A program made the translations under genes and the position numbers. The notes under the pieces are model-generated. The model searched no databases. It was not told where the DNA came from and saw nothing but the letters and a program-made list of their open reading frames with translations. From Lysobacter sp. Root494 (GTDB taxonomy: Bacteria > Pseudomonadota > Gammaproteobacteria > Xanthomonadales > Xanthomonadaceae): 64,000 nucleotides of DNA. The stretch spans positions 492,207-556,206 of the forward strand of contig NZ_LMFH01000001.1 in assembly GCF_001427225.1 (NCBI RefSeq), given 5' to 3'. Below, one piece after another: positions 8,512-18,257 of the stretch. Positions within the stretch are counted from its first letter, which is position 1, and each line of letters begins with the position of its first letter.

Positions 8512-9434
8512 ATCCGATGCCGTCCGCCGAGCGTCGTGGCCTGTGGGTCGCGATCGCCTCGTTCGTGCTGTGGGGCTTGATGCCGTTGTACTGGCATCTG
8601 CTGAAGACAGTGCCGTCGCTGCAGATCGTCGCCCACCGCGTGGTGTGGAGCACGCTGCTCGTCGTCGCATGGCTGCTGTGGAAGAACGGCCGCGGCTGGC
8701 TGCGTGCGGCCCTCGCGCGCCCGCGCGCGGCGTGGATGCTCGCGTTGAGCGGCGCGCTGATCGGCTTCAACTGGAGCCTGTACATCTGGGCGGTGAATGC
8801 CGGCCACGTGGTCGAAAGCAGCCTGGGCTACTTCATCAATCCGCTGTTGAACGTGGTGCTCGGCGTCGTCTTCCTGCACGAGCGCCTGAGCCGGGTGAAG
8901 TGGCTCGCGGTTGCGTTTGCGGCGGCGGGTGTGGCGTGGCTCACGGTGCAGTTCGGCCAGCCGCCGTGGATCGCGATCTGCCTGGCGCTGTCGTTCGCGT
9001 TGTACGGACTGCTGCGCAAGCTGCTCGCCATCGATGCAGTCGCAGGTCTCGGTGTCGAAAGCGTGTACCTCTTCCTGCCGGCAATTGCCGTGGTCGCGTG
9101 GGGCGAGCTGCACGGGCAGGGCGGATTCCTGCCCCTGAACGGAGTGGATGCGTGGGGCGCGGGGGCGGATGCGCTGTTGATCTTCGGCGGCGCGCTCACC
9201 GCATTGCCGCTGATCGGCTTCGCCTTCGCCGTGCGACGCGTGCCGCTTTCCGTGGTCGGCCTGCTGCAGTACATCGCGCCGACGCTGCAGTTCCTCACCG
9301 GCGTGTTCGTGTTCCATGAAGCGTTCGACCAGCAGCGGCTGGTCGGATTCGTCTTCATCTGGGTCGGACTGGCGATCTTCGCCAGCGAGAGCGTGTGGCG
9401 CGCGCGGCGCCAGGCGGCGTTGTCGGCCGCATAG
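8508..9434 (+). CDS. rarD: RarD-type EamA permease
   Basis: A 308-residue, ten-segment permease of the RarD subfamily. The N-terminus GLWVAIASFVLWGLMPLYWHLLKTVPSLQIVAHRVVWS is diagnostic in content, as is the later VESSLGYFINPLLNVVLGVVFLHERLS. RarD proteins lack an assigned substrate and were linked to chloramphenicol sensitivity in Pseudomonas. The ATG overlaps the stop of the preceding EamA gene by four bases, indicating translational coupling; the two may act together or merely be co-expressed. It converges with the ABC transporter genes on the other strand. Confidence 0.94.
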   Translation: MNPMPSAERRGLWVAIASFVLWGLMPLYWHLLKTVPSLQIVAHRVVWSTLLVVAWLLWKNGRGWLRAALARPRAAWMLALSGALIGFNWSLYIWAVNAGHVVESSLGYFINPLLNVVLGVVFLHERLSRVKWLAVAFAAAGVAWLTVQFGQPPWIAICLALSFALYGLLRKLLAIDAVAGLGVESVYLFLPAIAVVAWGELHGQGGFLPLNGVDAWGAGADALLIFGGALTALPLIGFAFAVRRVPLSVVGLLQYIAPTLQFLTGVFVFHEAFDQQRLVGFVFIWVGLAIFASESVWRARRQAALSAA

Positions 9435-9454
9435 GTATTCCCGACAAAAAACAA

Positions 9455-9476
9455 AACGGGCGGTTTTCCGCCCGTT
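9455..9476 (-). terminator. Rho-independent terminator of the ABC transporter unit
   Basis: A nine-base stem AACGGGCGG / CCGCCCGTT with a four-base loop. Read on the minus strand it is followed by TTGTTTTTTG, a good U-tract. On the plus strand no T-run follows, so it mainly ends the minus-strand transcript of the efflux genes at 9501-14194. Confidence 0.8.
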
Positions 9477-9500
9477 CTGCTATGCGCGAACAACACCTGC

Positions 9501-10817
9501 TTACGCCGCGCGCAACGCCTCGGTCACCGGCAGGCGTGCAGCACGCAGTGCGGGAAACAGCCCGCCGACCAGGCCGATGCCCAGCGCCCACTTCAATCCC
9601 GTCCACAACAGCGCGGGCGAAACGCGGAACTGGAACACGACCTGGCTGAAGTTGTTGCCCAGCGTCGACACGGTGTGGCCGTTGAACATCAGCCACGCGA
9701 GCAATGCACCAAGCGCGCCACCGACCAGCGCGAGCAGCATGGTCTCCAGCATCACCGCGGTCACCACCGGCAGGCCGCGGAACCCGATCGCGCGCATCGT
9801 CGCGATTTCGCGCGCGCGTCCGGCGACGGCGGCGTACATCGAGTTGAGTGCGCCGAATACTGCGCCGATCGCCATGATCGCGCCGATGATCGAACCCAAT
9901 GCCTTGATCAGCTTCGTCAGGCCTTCGGACTGCTTGGCGTAGTAGTCGTGCGTGGTCGACACATCGAGCTTTAGCCGCGGATCGGCGGCGAGCGCCGCCT
10001 TCAGGCGCTTGAAGCCGTCCTTGCCGTCGAGCTTCACCGTCACCGACTGGTAGGCCTGCCGTTGGTAGGCAGGACCGAGCACGTCGACATCGGCCCACAG
10101 TTCCGAATCATGCGAATCGCCGGATTCGAACACACCGACCACGGTCCACATCTGGCTGGCGAGCTTGAGCTGCCTGCCGACCTCGAGCCCGCGGAACTGC
10201 CGTTGCGCACCGCGTCCAACGACGATCTCGCGCAGGCCAGCGCCGAACTTGCGGCCTTCGACGATCTTGAGATTGGGTCTCAGCGCCCACGCCGCGGGAC
10301 CGACACCGCGGAATTGCACGTTCGAATCGGTGCCGTCGGCCATGCTCGGCAGGTTCACCACCTGCGACAGTTCGGGCGAGATCACCGGGCGTCCGTCTTC
10401 GCCGCGCGCGATGCCGGCGAGCGCCGAAATCAGCGGTGCCTGGTCGCGGGTGATCACCGAATTGGTTTCCGCCTGCGAACCGCCGCGCAGGATGATCGCG
10501 GTGTCGTCGCCACCGGTGCTGTCGAGCGTGGCCTTGAAGCCTTCACCCATCGCCAGCATCGCGACCAATACACCGACCACGCCGGCGATGCCGATCACGA
10601 TCACCGACGAGGCGCCCCAGCGTTGCGGCAATCCAGCAATGCCGATACGCGTGGCGGTAAGGGCGAGGCGGCCGCTGCGGGTAAAGGCGAGCCATAGCGC
10701 AACGATGACGGCGATGGCGAGCACGCCGGTCCACGGCAGCATCATCCAGGCCACCAGGCCTGCGATCAGCAACAGGATCACGCCGAGGTTGCCGAAGAAG
10801 CGTTTGATGCGATTCAT
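9501..10817 (-). CDS. ABC transporter permease, MacB/FtsX type (second permease)
   Basis: A 438-residue permease with two extra N-terminal membrane segments (VILLLIAGLVAWMM and VLAIAVIVALWLAF), a large periplasmic MacB-like domain, and a FtsX domain near the C-terminus (residues about 310-430, three membrane helices). Its motif AREIATMRAIGFRGLPV is the family's coupling helix. It should pair with the permease at 10831-11991 as a heterodimer driven by the ATPase at 12010-12699 and the HlyD-like adaptor at 12926. The start at 10817 begins MNRIKRFFG; it lies 13 bases behind the stop of the upstream permease gene. Confidence 0.92.
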   Translation of the reverse strand: MNRIKRFFGNLGVILLLIAGLVAWMMLPWTGVLAIAVIVALWLAFTRSGRLALTATRIGIAGLPQRWGASSVIVIGIAGVVGVLVAMLAMGEGFKATLDSTGGDDTAIILRGGSQAETNSVITRDQAPLISALAGIARGEDGRPVISPELSQVVNLPSMADGTDSNVQFRGVGPAAWALRPNLKIVEGRKFGAGLREIVVGRGAQRQFRGLEVGRQLKLASQMWTVVGVFESGDSHDSELWADVDVLGPAYQRQAYQSVTVKLDGKDGFKRLKAALAADPRLKLDVSTTHDYYAKQSEGLTKLIKALGSIIGAIMAIGAVFGALNSMYAAVAGRAREIATMRAIGFRGLPVVTAVMLETMLLALVGGALGALLAWLMFNGHTVSTLGNNFSQVVFQFRVSPALLWTGLKWALGIGLVGGLFPALRAARLPVTEALRAA

Positions 10818-10830
10818 GTCATGTCCTCGG

Positions 10831-11991
10831 TCAGCGTCCGGCCAGTGCATCGACGATGTTCAGCCGCATCGCGCGCAGCGCGGGCAGCGCCCCGGCGAGC
10901 ACGCCGAAGGCGAGCATCAGCACCAGGCCGGTGATCCAGCTTTCGGGCGGCAGGTTCGACGGCAACTGGATGAAGCCGCCGCTCATCTTCGTCGCCGCGG
11001 TCATCGCGATCGGCGCCAGCAGCAATCCGAGCAATCCGCCGATCACGACCAGCAGCACCGCTTCGCCCAGCACCAGGCCGAGCACACTGCGGTTGGAGAA
11101 GCCGATCGTCTTCAGCACCGCGAGTTCCGGAATGCGTTCGCGCACCGCCTGCGCCATCGTGTTGCCGGTGAGCAGCAGCAGGGTGAAGAACACCGCACCC
11201 ATGATCGCAGTGACGATCAGGCCGATGTCGCCGATCTGCTTGGCGAAGGACTGGTTGAACGCCTCTTCGGTCTGGGTCTTGGTCTCGTGATCCGAGTTGG
11301 CGGAGAGCGCATCGATCGCCTTCGCGACGCGGTCGGCGGAACCCGCATTGTCGAGCTGGATGATGTACCAGCCGACGCGTCCCTTGACGTAGTCGTTGGC
11401 CTCGTCGAAATAGTTCCAGTGGAACAGCAGCATCTGCTCCTGGCCTTTCCGCTTTTCGTCGTCGATGCGGAAGATGCCGTCGAGCTTGTAGGTCCAGTCG
11501 TTGCTGCCCTTGGTCGGGAAGATCGTCGCCTGCAGCGGGATCGTGTCGCCGACCTTCCAGCCGAACTTCTTCGCCAGCGATTCGCCGACGATCGCGCCCT
11601 GGCGATCGGCCTCCCATGCCTTGCGCTGCGCGTCCGGCAGCTTGAATTCCGGGTACAGGTCGAGATAGCCCGGGCCGACGGAGAAGTTCGGGAAGAAGTT
11701 CTTCGGGTCCTGGTAGATGCCGCCGAACCAGGCCGCGTACGAGGAGCGTTTCACGCCACCGATCGATGCGATCTGCGGCGACAGGCTGTACGGCAGCATC
11801 TGCGTGATCGACAGGCGCGAGGCCACGACCATGCGGTTGGCGCCGGTGACGTCGCCGCCGGAATTGAAGGCGACACGAACCGAGTCGAGCATGCCGAACA
11901 GGAAGAACGCGGCGGTCACCGACAGCAGCGTCAGCAACGTGCGCGTCTTGCTGCGGAACAGTGCGGCCCAGATGAGGTGCAGGTATTTCAT
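10831..11991 (-). CDS. ABC transporter permease, MacB/FtsX type (first permease)
   Basis: A 386-residue permease. One N-terminal membrane helix ([20 protein letters not shown]) is followed by a periplasmic domain of about 240 residues, then three C-terminal helices with the coupling motif [20 protein letters not shown]. This is the mechanotransmission topology of MacB and LolC/E, which move substrates from the periplasm or outer leaflet rather than across the inner membrane. It lies between its ATPase gene (19 bases upstream) and a second permease gene. The substrate is unknown; with a HlyD adaptor, peptide or antibiotic export is more likely than lipoprotein release. Confidence 0.92.
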   Translation of the reverse strand: MKYLHLIWAALFRSKTRTLLTLLSVTAAFFLFGMLDSVRVAFNSGGDVTGANRMVVASRLSITQMLPYSLSPQIASIGGVKRSSYAAWFGGIYQDPKNFFPNFSVGPGYLDLYPEFKLPDAQRKAWEADRQGAIVGESLAKKFGWKVGDTIPLQATIFPTKGSNDWTYKLDGIFRIDDEKRKGQEQMLLFHWNYFDEANDYVKGRVGWYIIQLDNAGSADRVAKAIDALSANSDHETKTQTEEAFNQSFAKQIGDIGLIVTAIMGAVFFTLLLLTGNTMAQAVRERIPELAVLKTIGFSNRSVLGLVLGEAVLLVVIGGLLGLLLAPIAMTAATKMSGGFIQLPSNLPPESWITGLVLMLAFGVLAGALPALRAMRLNIVDALAGR

Positions 11992-12009
11992 GGTCTGCTC
12001 CTGTGTGGA

Positions 12010-12699
<690 letters not shown>

Positions 12700-12772
12700 G
12701 CGGGGCTCCGTGGGTCGGTTGTGCGTTTGCTTGTCGCAGTGGTACTGGCGTACTGGCTCATGTTCCACGCTC

Positions 12773-12918
12773 GTCATTCCCGCGAAGGCGGGAATCCAGC
12801 GACTTTGCTTCTACTCGTTGTGTTCTCGCCCGTCATTCCCGCCCAGGCGTAAATCCAGTGACTTTGTCTTCAACGCGAACAGCGAAAGTCACTGGATCCC
12901 TGCTTTCGCAGGGATGAC
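12773..12918. repeat. Cluster of three GTCATTCCCGC-type palindromic repeats
   Basis: Copies at 12773-12799 (stem ATTCCCGC/GCGGGAAT), 12832-12858 (degenerate) and, inverted, 12892-12918. The second and third are joined by a larger dyad, ATCCAGTGACTTT at 12853-12865 against AAAGTCACTGGAT at 12885-12897. The cluster fills the spacer between the HlyD-like adaptor gene and the ABC ATPase gene, so it lies inside a probable operon and could reduce or stabilise downstream mRNA. Confidence 0.85.
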
Positions 12919-12925
12919 GAACAAA

Positions 12926-14194
12926 CTACTTGTTGTTCTCGCTATCGTCCGACTCCTCGCGCGCCACCTGCACGCGCGCGCCATCGGCCAGCTTCGCCGG
13001 CGGCTCGACCACCACGGTCTCGCCACCGCCCAAACCTTCCAGCACTTCGCGGTCGTCGCCCAACGTCCGCCCGAGCCTGAGTTCGCGCTGCCGCGCAAGA
13101 CCCCCGCCGTCCTTCAGGTCGGCGACGACGAACGCCACGTCCTTGCCGTCACGCTGCACGATCGCATCGGATGGCGCCAGCACGCCAGGCCGTGTCGCCG
13201 CGACGGGCTTGGCTGCTTCGAGGAAACTTACCCGCACGCCCATGTCGGGAACGATGCGCGGATCCTTCTGCTTCAGCGCGACGCGCACCTTCACGGTGGC
13301 CTTGCCGCGATCGGCGGCGGGAATGATCGCGATCACTTCGGCCGGGATCTTCCAGTCCGGATACGCGTTGAGCGTCGCTTCCACCGGCATCTTCGGCTGC
13401 ACGCGCCCGATGAAGGCTTCGCCGACCTCGACTTCGACTTCCAGCGAATCCATGTCGACGATCGTGCCGATGCCGGTGCGGGTGAAGCCGCCGCCCGCGG
13501 ACAGCGGCGACACGATCTCGCCTGGCTGCGCCGCCTTGGCGATCACCACGCCGGCGAAGGGCGCGCGCACGATCGTGTTGTCCACGCCCTGCGCGGCGAT
13601 CCGCAGGCCGCCGCTGGCCACCTGGGCGTTGCGCTGCGCGGTGGAGAGCTGCGCGCGCAATGCGTCGCGCTGCGCGATCGCCTGGTCGTACTGCGCTTTC
13701 GATACCAGCTGCTGCTGCGCGAGGCCGGCTAGGCGCACGGCATTCGCCTCGGCTTCCTTGAGTTGCGCCTGCACGCTGCCGATCTGGCTGCGCGCGGCGG
13801 CGAGCTGCGACGCGGCGAGGTCGCGTTGCGCGTCGGCATCGATCGGGTCGAGCGTGGCCATCACCTGGCCGGCTTCAACGCGTTGGCCTTCCTCGATCAG
13901 CACTTCGCGCACCTTGCCGGTGATCTTCGCGGACACCGTGGCCATGCGGCGAGCAACGACATAGCCGGTCGCATCGAGCACCGAGGCATTGCCGCCGCCG
14001 TTGCCGATCGCGGTGACTTCCGCGGTGCGCACTTCGATGCCCTTGTCGCGTCCAAACAGTGCCCAGCCCGCGACAGCGAGCACGAACACGATGGCGGCCG
14101 CGGCCAAGCCGATCCACAGCGTGCGGCGCGGGGCCGGCGGTGGCGGCGCGCTGCGGTCGATGCGGAGTTCCCTGAGCAGGTCCGACTGGTTCAT
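12926..14194 (-). CDS. HlyD/RND-type periplasmic adaptor of an ABC efflux pump
   Basis: A 422-residue membrane-fusion protein. It has a short cytoplasmic tail (MNQSDLLRELRID), one membrane anchor at about residues 28-46 (TLWIGLAAAAIVFVLAVAGW), a split lipoyl/barrel-sandwich region (ATVSAKITGKVREVLIEEGQRVEAGQV), and an alpha-helical hairpin of about 80 residues rich in A, Q and R. The beta-barrel and membrane-proximal domains follow. Such adaptors link inner-membrane MacB pumps to a TolC-like duct. The ATPase and two permeases follow on the same strand after a repeat cluster; no outer-membrane factor gene is in the window. The start at 14194 was preferred over 14206 because no clear ribosome site favours the latter. 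Confidence 0.92.
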   Translation of the reverse strand: MNQSDLLRELRIDRSAPPPPAPRRTLWIGLAAAAIVFVLAVAGWALFGRDKGIEVRTAEVTAIGNGGGNASVLDATGYVVARRMATVSAKITGKVREVLIEEGQRVEAGQVMATLDPIDADAQRDLAASQLAAARSQIGSVQAQLKEAEANAVRLAGLAQQQLVSKAQYDQAIAQRDALRAQLSTAQRNAQVASGGLRIAAQGVDNTIVRAPFAGVVIAKAAQPGEIVSPLSAGGGFTRTGIGTIVDMDSLEVEVEVGEAFIGRVQPKMPVEATLNAYPDWKIPAEVIAIIPAADRGKATVKVRVALKQKDPRIVPDMGVRVSFLEAAKPVAATRPGVLAPSDAIVQRDGKDVAFVVADLKDGGGLARQRELRLGRTLGDDREVLEGLGGGETVVVEPPAKLADGARVQVAREESDDSENNK

Positions 14195-14453
14195 CCGTAA
14201 CTTCATCCTGAAATCTGCGCGGCCCATGCGGCCGCATGTCGATACGACGAACGGGCAGGAGCGGTTTCGACCGATCCTGCAAAGCGGCGACAGTGTGAGT
14301 GACGGCGCCACTGGCGCCAACCTGCCGGAAGTCAGTTTCTTCGGTCGGCCAGGGATGGGGCCCGCCAGTGTGGCGCGTTGCCCACGGCGCCGCCAGCTCA
14401 CGCAAGGCGAGGTTTTGCCGGCCGGTGCCGTCCATTCCCCGTGCTGAAACGGA

Positions 14454-14470
14454 GGCGGGCATCGCCCGCC
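14454..14470 (-). terminator. Possible terminator after the M17 aminopeptidase gene
   Basis: A perfect seven-base stem GGCGGGC / GCCCGCC with a three-base loop, 17 bases downstream of the minus-strand stop codon. Only a short T-stretch (GTTTC) follows on the minus strand, so termination strength is uncertain. Confidence 0.5.
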
Positions 14471-14486
14471 CTCGTGGCTGCTGCGC

Positions 14487-15860
14487 TCAGCCGGCGCGCG
14501 CCTTCAACATCGCGTACGCGGCGCGCAGGCCTTGTGCTTCGCCGCCGGCGGGCTTGCCGGGACGATCGCTGTCGTTCCAGGAATAAACGTCCAGGTGCGC
14601 CCACTTCTGCTGCTGCGGAACGAAGCGTTCGAGGTACAGCGCCGCGGTGATGCTGCCAGCCATCTTCGAGGGCCCGCCGTTGGCGATGTCGGCGATCGTG
14701 CTCGTGAGGTAGCGCCAGTACGGGCGCCACAACGGCATGCGCCACAACGGGTCGCGCAGCTGCACGCCGGCTTCGAGCCATGCGCCAGCGACAGCTTCAT
14801 CGTTGGCGTACAGCGCGGGGAGGTCGGGACCGAGCGCGACGCGCGCGGCGCCGGTGAGCGTGGCGAAATCGAGCAGCAGTTCGGGCTTCTGCTCGGCGGC
14901 GAAGGTGAGCGCGTCGCACAGCACGACGCGGCCTTCGGCATCGGTGTTGTCGATCTCGACGCTGAGCCCGGCACGCGTGTCGATGACCTCGCCCGGGCGG
15001 AACGCGTTCGGGCCGATCGAATTTTCGACCGCGGGAATGTACAGGCTGATGCGCAGCGGCAGCTCGCGCGACATGATCAGTTCGGCGAGCGCGATCGCGT
15101 GCGCGGCGCCGCCCATGTCCTTCTTCATGTTGCGCATGCCGTCGGCGGGCTTCAGGTCGAGGCCGCCGGTGTCGAAGCACACGCCCTTGCCGCAGATCGC
15201 GATGTGCGGATGCGCGTCGCTGCCCCAGGTGAGCGTGATCAGGCGGGGGGCACGGTGGGAGGCGCGGCCGACGGCATGGATCGCGGGGAAGTTCCTGGTG
15301 AGCAGGTCGTCGCCACTGACGACTTCGATGTGCGCGCCGAAGCGCTCGGCAATTTCGCAGCACACCTGTTCGAGCTGGTCGGGGCCCATGTGCTCGGTGG
15401 GCGTGTTCACCAGGTCGCGCACGCGGATGCACGCGGCGAGTTCGGCGAGCACGTCGTCGGCGTCGCCTTCGATCAGCAGCGAGCCCGGCACGCGCAGCGG
15501 TGGCCGGTAACGGCTGAAGCGATAGCTGCCCAGGCCCCACCCGAGTTGCAATGCGGCGGTTTCGGCCGGGTCGAGCGTGTCGACGAGGCGCCACGTACGC
15601 GCGGGCAACGCCAGCGACGCATGGCCGTAAGCGGCGGGGTCGAGGCGGTCGCCGACGCCGATGACGCCGGCGGCGATGCTGCCGTCGGTATCGGGCACCA
15701 GGATCGCGGTGTAGGCACTGCCATCGAAACCCTGCGCATCGAGCCACGTGCCGACCGCCGCAGGCTGTGCGCCGCGCCATTCGGCATAGTCCGGGCGCGT
15801 GACGACATGCAGCGGCAAGGCGTTGGTGGAGTCGCGGGTGAGTCCGGCGGGCAGGGTCAT
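14487..15860 (-). CDS. M17-family leucyl aminopeptidase
   Basis: A cytoplasmic zinc/manganese aminopeptidase, 457 residues. The metal-binding core is intact: Lys225 in ICGKGVCFDTGG, Asp230, Asp248 in KKDMGG, and NTDAEGR at 305-311, which carries the Asp/Glu ligands and the catalytic Arg. The N-terminal 130 residues form the less conserved regulatory domain. It differs from classical PepA in length and in the N-domain and is closer to the second M17 paralogue common in proteobacteria. Its ATG overlaps the stop of the upstream HAD gene by ATGA, so the two are translationally coupled. Confidence 0.95.
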   Translation of the reverse strand: MTLPAGLTRDSTNALPLHVVTRPDYAEWRGAQPAAVGTWLDAQGFDGSAYTAILVPDTDGSIAAGVIGVGDRLDPAAYGHASLALPARTWRLVDTLDPAETAALQLGWGLGSYRFSRYRPPLRVPGSLLIEGDADDVLAELAACIRVRDLVNTPTEHMGPDQLEQVCCEIAERFGAHIEVVSGDDLLTRNFPAIHAVGRASHRAPRLITLTWGSDAHPHIAICGKGVCFDTGGLDLKPADGMRNMKKDMGGAAHAIALAELIMSRELPLRISLYIPAVENSIGPNAFRPGEVIDTRAGLSVEIDNTDAEGRVVLCDALTFAAEQKPELLLDFATLTGAARVALGPDLPALYANDEAVAGAWLEAGVQLRDPLWRMPLWRPYWRYLTSTIADIANGGPSKMAGSITAALYLERFVPQQQKWAHLDVYSWNDSDRPGKPAGGEAQGLRAAYAMLKARAG

Positions 15861-16579
15861 GCGGCGGCTTCTTCTTGTGCGTTGGACGACTGCGCATCCA
15901 GCCAGTCGGCCAGTGCGGTGAGGGAGGTGACATGCAGGTCGGGATGCACGTCGGCATGCGGCCATGTCGCGCCCTCGCGATTGAGCCAGCACGTGCGCAG
16001 GCCGGCGCGCGCGGCACCGACGACGTCCATTCCGATGTCGTCGCCAACGTGCAGCACTTCGCGCGGCGGCACGCCGAGGCGTTCGCAGGCGGCGTGGAAG
16101 ATGCTTGCGGCGGGCTTCGCCGCGCCGTGTTCGCGTGCACCCAGCTGGAAGCGGAAATGCGCGTCGATGCCGATCGCGGCAAGATCGGCGTTGCCATTGC
16201 TCACCGCGGCGACGGGCACGCGCGCGGCGATGCGGCGCAGGGCATCGGGCGCATCGGGATAGAAGTCGACGCGGGTGCGCTCGGTGAAGAAGATCGCGTA
16301 CGCGGCTTCGGCGAGCGCGACGTCGCCGCCGCTGTCGCGCAACGCGCGCTCGATGGTGAGGCGGCGCAGCAGGCTCAGGTCGTGCGCGTGCTGCGGGTAT
16401 TCGGCAACCACGCATTCACGCAGCGCGCGCATCGCCTCGATCGGGAAGCGCTGCGCCGTCTGCGGGCTGTGCATTTCCATCCATGCGTGCAGCTTGCGTT
16501 CGATCCGCGCCCCGATCGGCGGGAAGGGCCAGAGGGTGTCGTCGAGATCGAGGGTGATGGCGCGGACGGGGAAGTTCAC
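15857..16579 (-). CDS. HAD-superfamily hydrolase (YigB-like)
   Basis: A 240-residue phosphatase-like protein of the HAD superfamily. Motif I is DLDDT at residues 11-15 (nucleophile Asp11, acid/base Asp13), motif II lies around AAVSNGN, and motif IV is HVGDDIGMDVVGA near the C-terminus. The helical cap between motifs I and II resembles YigB, a 5-amino-6-(5-phosphoribitylamino)uracil phosphatase of riboflavin synthesis, but substrate choice cannot be read from the sequence. No in-frame ATG precedes motif I closely, and GTG 16579 is the natural start. The stop overlaps the start of the aminopeptidase gene. Confidence 0.88.
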   Translation of the reverse strand: MNFPVRAITLDLDDTLWPFPPIGARIERKLHAWMEMHSPQTAQRFPIEAMRALRECVVAEYPQHAHDLSLLRRLTIERALRDSGGDVALAEAAYAIFFTERTRVDFYPDAPDALRRIAARVPVAAVSNGNADLAAIGIDAHFRFQLGAREHGAAKPAASIFHAACERLGVPPREVLHVGDDIGMDVVGAARAGLRTCWLNREGATWPHADVHPDLHVTSLTALADWLDAQSSNAQEEAAA

Positions 16580-16646
16580 CCGCGCATTGTAGCGGTCCGG
16601 CGTATGCGCCAAATCAGTACGCGAGTCGCCGCTTCGAAGGGGGCAT

Positions 16647-16727
16647 GTAGCGCCGCGCCTGCGCGGTGCGAACGTCCTGCGACGCGATGTTTCCCGGCGT
16701 TCGGTACCGCGCAGGCGCGGCGCTCCC
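16647..16727. repeat. GTAG REP doublet (inverted pair)
   Basis: 16647-16669 carries GTAGCGCCGCGCCTGCGCGG followed by TGC. A diverged inverted partner ends at about 16727. The first unit is the exact reverse complement of 5764-5786. It lies between the HAD gene promoter side and the 3' end of the AI-2E-type gene, two bases before that gene's stop codon. Confidence 0.85.
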
Positions 16728-16728
16728 G

Positions 16729-17862
16729 TCACTCCAGCAGCCGCGCCCAGCCGTCCATGCCCTCGGTGCGCTCCAGGATCAGCTTCACGCACACCAGCAG
16801 CGGCACGGCGAGCAGCAGGCCGATGATGCCCCACAACGAACCGAAGACCATCAGCCCGAGGATCAGCACCAGGGGCGACAGCCGCATGCGCCGGCCCAGC
16901 ACGATCGGCGTCACCAGCTGGCCTTCCAGCGTGTGCAGCAGCAGGTAGATGCCCGCGGGAAGCAGCGCTTTCGCGCCGTCGAATTCGGTCATGCCGATCA
17001 GCAGCATCACCGCGATGCCAATCAGCGGGCCGACATACGGCGCGTAGTTGAGCAGCGCGGCCATCGTGCCCCACAGCAACGCTTCCGGAAGCGACAGGCC
17101 GAGGTACTGCAGCGCTCCGGCGAACACCAGTCCGACAATCACGTTGATCACGCTGATGGTCAGCACGTAGCGCGAGAGCTCATCCTCGATCGACTGCAGG
17201 ATCTCGACCGTGAGCTTCTTCTGCTGCCGGCTGTGCAACAGCGCGATCGCGTTGCGCTGCAGGTTCTCGCCATAGACCATGAAGAAGAACGTCAGCAGCA
17301 CCACGGCGAGCACCGAGGCAAGCATGCGCGGCGTCGTGGTCAATGCCTTGTACGGCTCGTTGACTTCGGTGAAGACGATCTGCGGCGGCCTGGATTCGCC
17401 ACCGGCGGCGCGCGCGAAACTTTCCGCGGCGCGGTTCGCTTCCTGCACGGGCTTGGTCATCGCGCGCAGTTTCGGCGCGAGTTCCTTCAGTTCCTTCGGC
17501 GCCTGCTTCATCCATTCGCCGGCGGGTTCGACCAGCTGGTTGCCGAGCGCGCCGGCGAGGAACAGCCCGCCGACGATCACCAGCAGAGCACCGAGGAAAC
17601 GCGGAATCCACAGGCGCCGCAACACGCGGATGATCGGGTTGCCGATCAATGCGAAGAACATCGACAGCAGCACCGGCAGGATCAGTCCCTGCGCGAGCCA
17701 CAGCACGGCGCCGACCGCGATCGTCGCGAGCACGACCATCGCAACGGACGAACGCGGCCGCGGCGTGGAGGGCGGGGCGTTGGGAATCTCGTCGGCCGGA
17801 GTCGCGCCTGCCGGATCGGATTCGGACGACTCGGATTCGGACGCGGATGCGGGAAGCGACAC
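16729..17862 (-). CDS. AI-2E/PerM-family membrane transporter
   Basis: A 377-residue inner-membrane protein. A charged, Ser-rich cytoplasmic tail of about 40 residues precedes two hydrophobic segments, a soluble helical region (about 105-170), and a C-terminal set of five or six segments with the family motif LLNYAPYVGPLIGIAVMLLI. Members include a proposed autoinducer-2 exporter, a sodium/proton antiporter and PerM, so the substrate is open. It is the last gene of a minus-strand group of small envelope proteins starting at 19699. The upstream gene ends only three bases before its start. Confidence 0.9.
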   Translation of the reverse strand: MSLPASASESESSESDPAGATPADEIPNAPPSTPRPRSSVAMVVLATIAVGAVLWLAQGLILPVLLSMFFALIGNPIIRVLRRLWIPRFLGALLVIVGGLFLAGALGNQLVEPAGEWMKQAPKELKELAPKLRAMTKPVQEANRAAESFARAAGGESRPPQIVFTEVNEPYKALTTTPRMLASVLAVVLLTFFFMVYGENLQRNAIALLHSRQQKKLTVEILQSIEDELSRYVLTISVINVIVGLVFAGALQYLGLSLPEALLWGTMAALLNYAPYVGPLIGIAVMLLIGMTEFDGAKALLPAGIYLLLHTLEGQLVTPIVLGRRMRLSPLVLILGLMVFGSLWGIIGLLLAVPLLVCVKLILERTEGMDGWARLLE

Positions 17863-17865
17863 GGC

Positions 17866-18252
17866 TCAGGGCCCGGTGGTGGAGGAAACATCCTGCGGTG
17901 GCGCAGCTTGCGATGAAGCCGCTTCCGGCGCCACTGCTTCGGCGACGTTTTCCGCGGTATCGGCGGCGTGCCCGGCTTCTTCCGCCGCGACCTTGGCGGT
18001 GCCGCCAGCAAACAGTCCCGACAGCATCGTCACCAGTTGCATGAACTGCCCGCTGCGCGCGACCGTGCGCAAGGGCTGCGCGCGGCCGACCAGGAAGCCG
18101 CTGACCAGGCCCGCGATGATGATGCGTGCCGGCGTCCACGTTTCCTTCCATGTGCGCTTGAGATGCCGCCAGTCGTCGGCGACGAGGCGCTCGCGCGTTT
18201 CCAGCGCGGCTTCGGCCTGCTGCACCTTGGTGAGGAGTTGCCTGAAGCCCAT
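17866..18252 (-). CDS. Small conserved Xanthomonad protein with one membrane segment
   Basis: A 128-residue protein of unknown function. The first half is a charged amphipathic helix (VQQAEAALETRERLVADDWRH). A short hydrophobic stretch follows at about 42-56 (RIIIAGLVSGFLVG), and the C-terminus is Ala/Glu-rich and low in complexity. From memory, related Xanthomonas genes carry the name 'sip-5', but I cannot confirm this. Spacing of three bases to the AI-2E-type gene and five to the upstream gene shows a tight operon. The start at 18252 gives MGFRQLL. Confidence 0.7.
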   Translation of the reverse strand: MGFRQLLTKVQQAEAALETRERLVADDWRHLKRTWKETWTPARIIIAGLVSGFLVGRAQPLRTVARSGQFMQLVTMLSGLFAGGTAKVAAEEAGHAADTAENVAEAVAPEAASSQAAPPQDVSSTTGP

Positions 18253-18257
18253 GTCGG

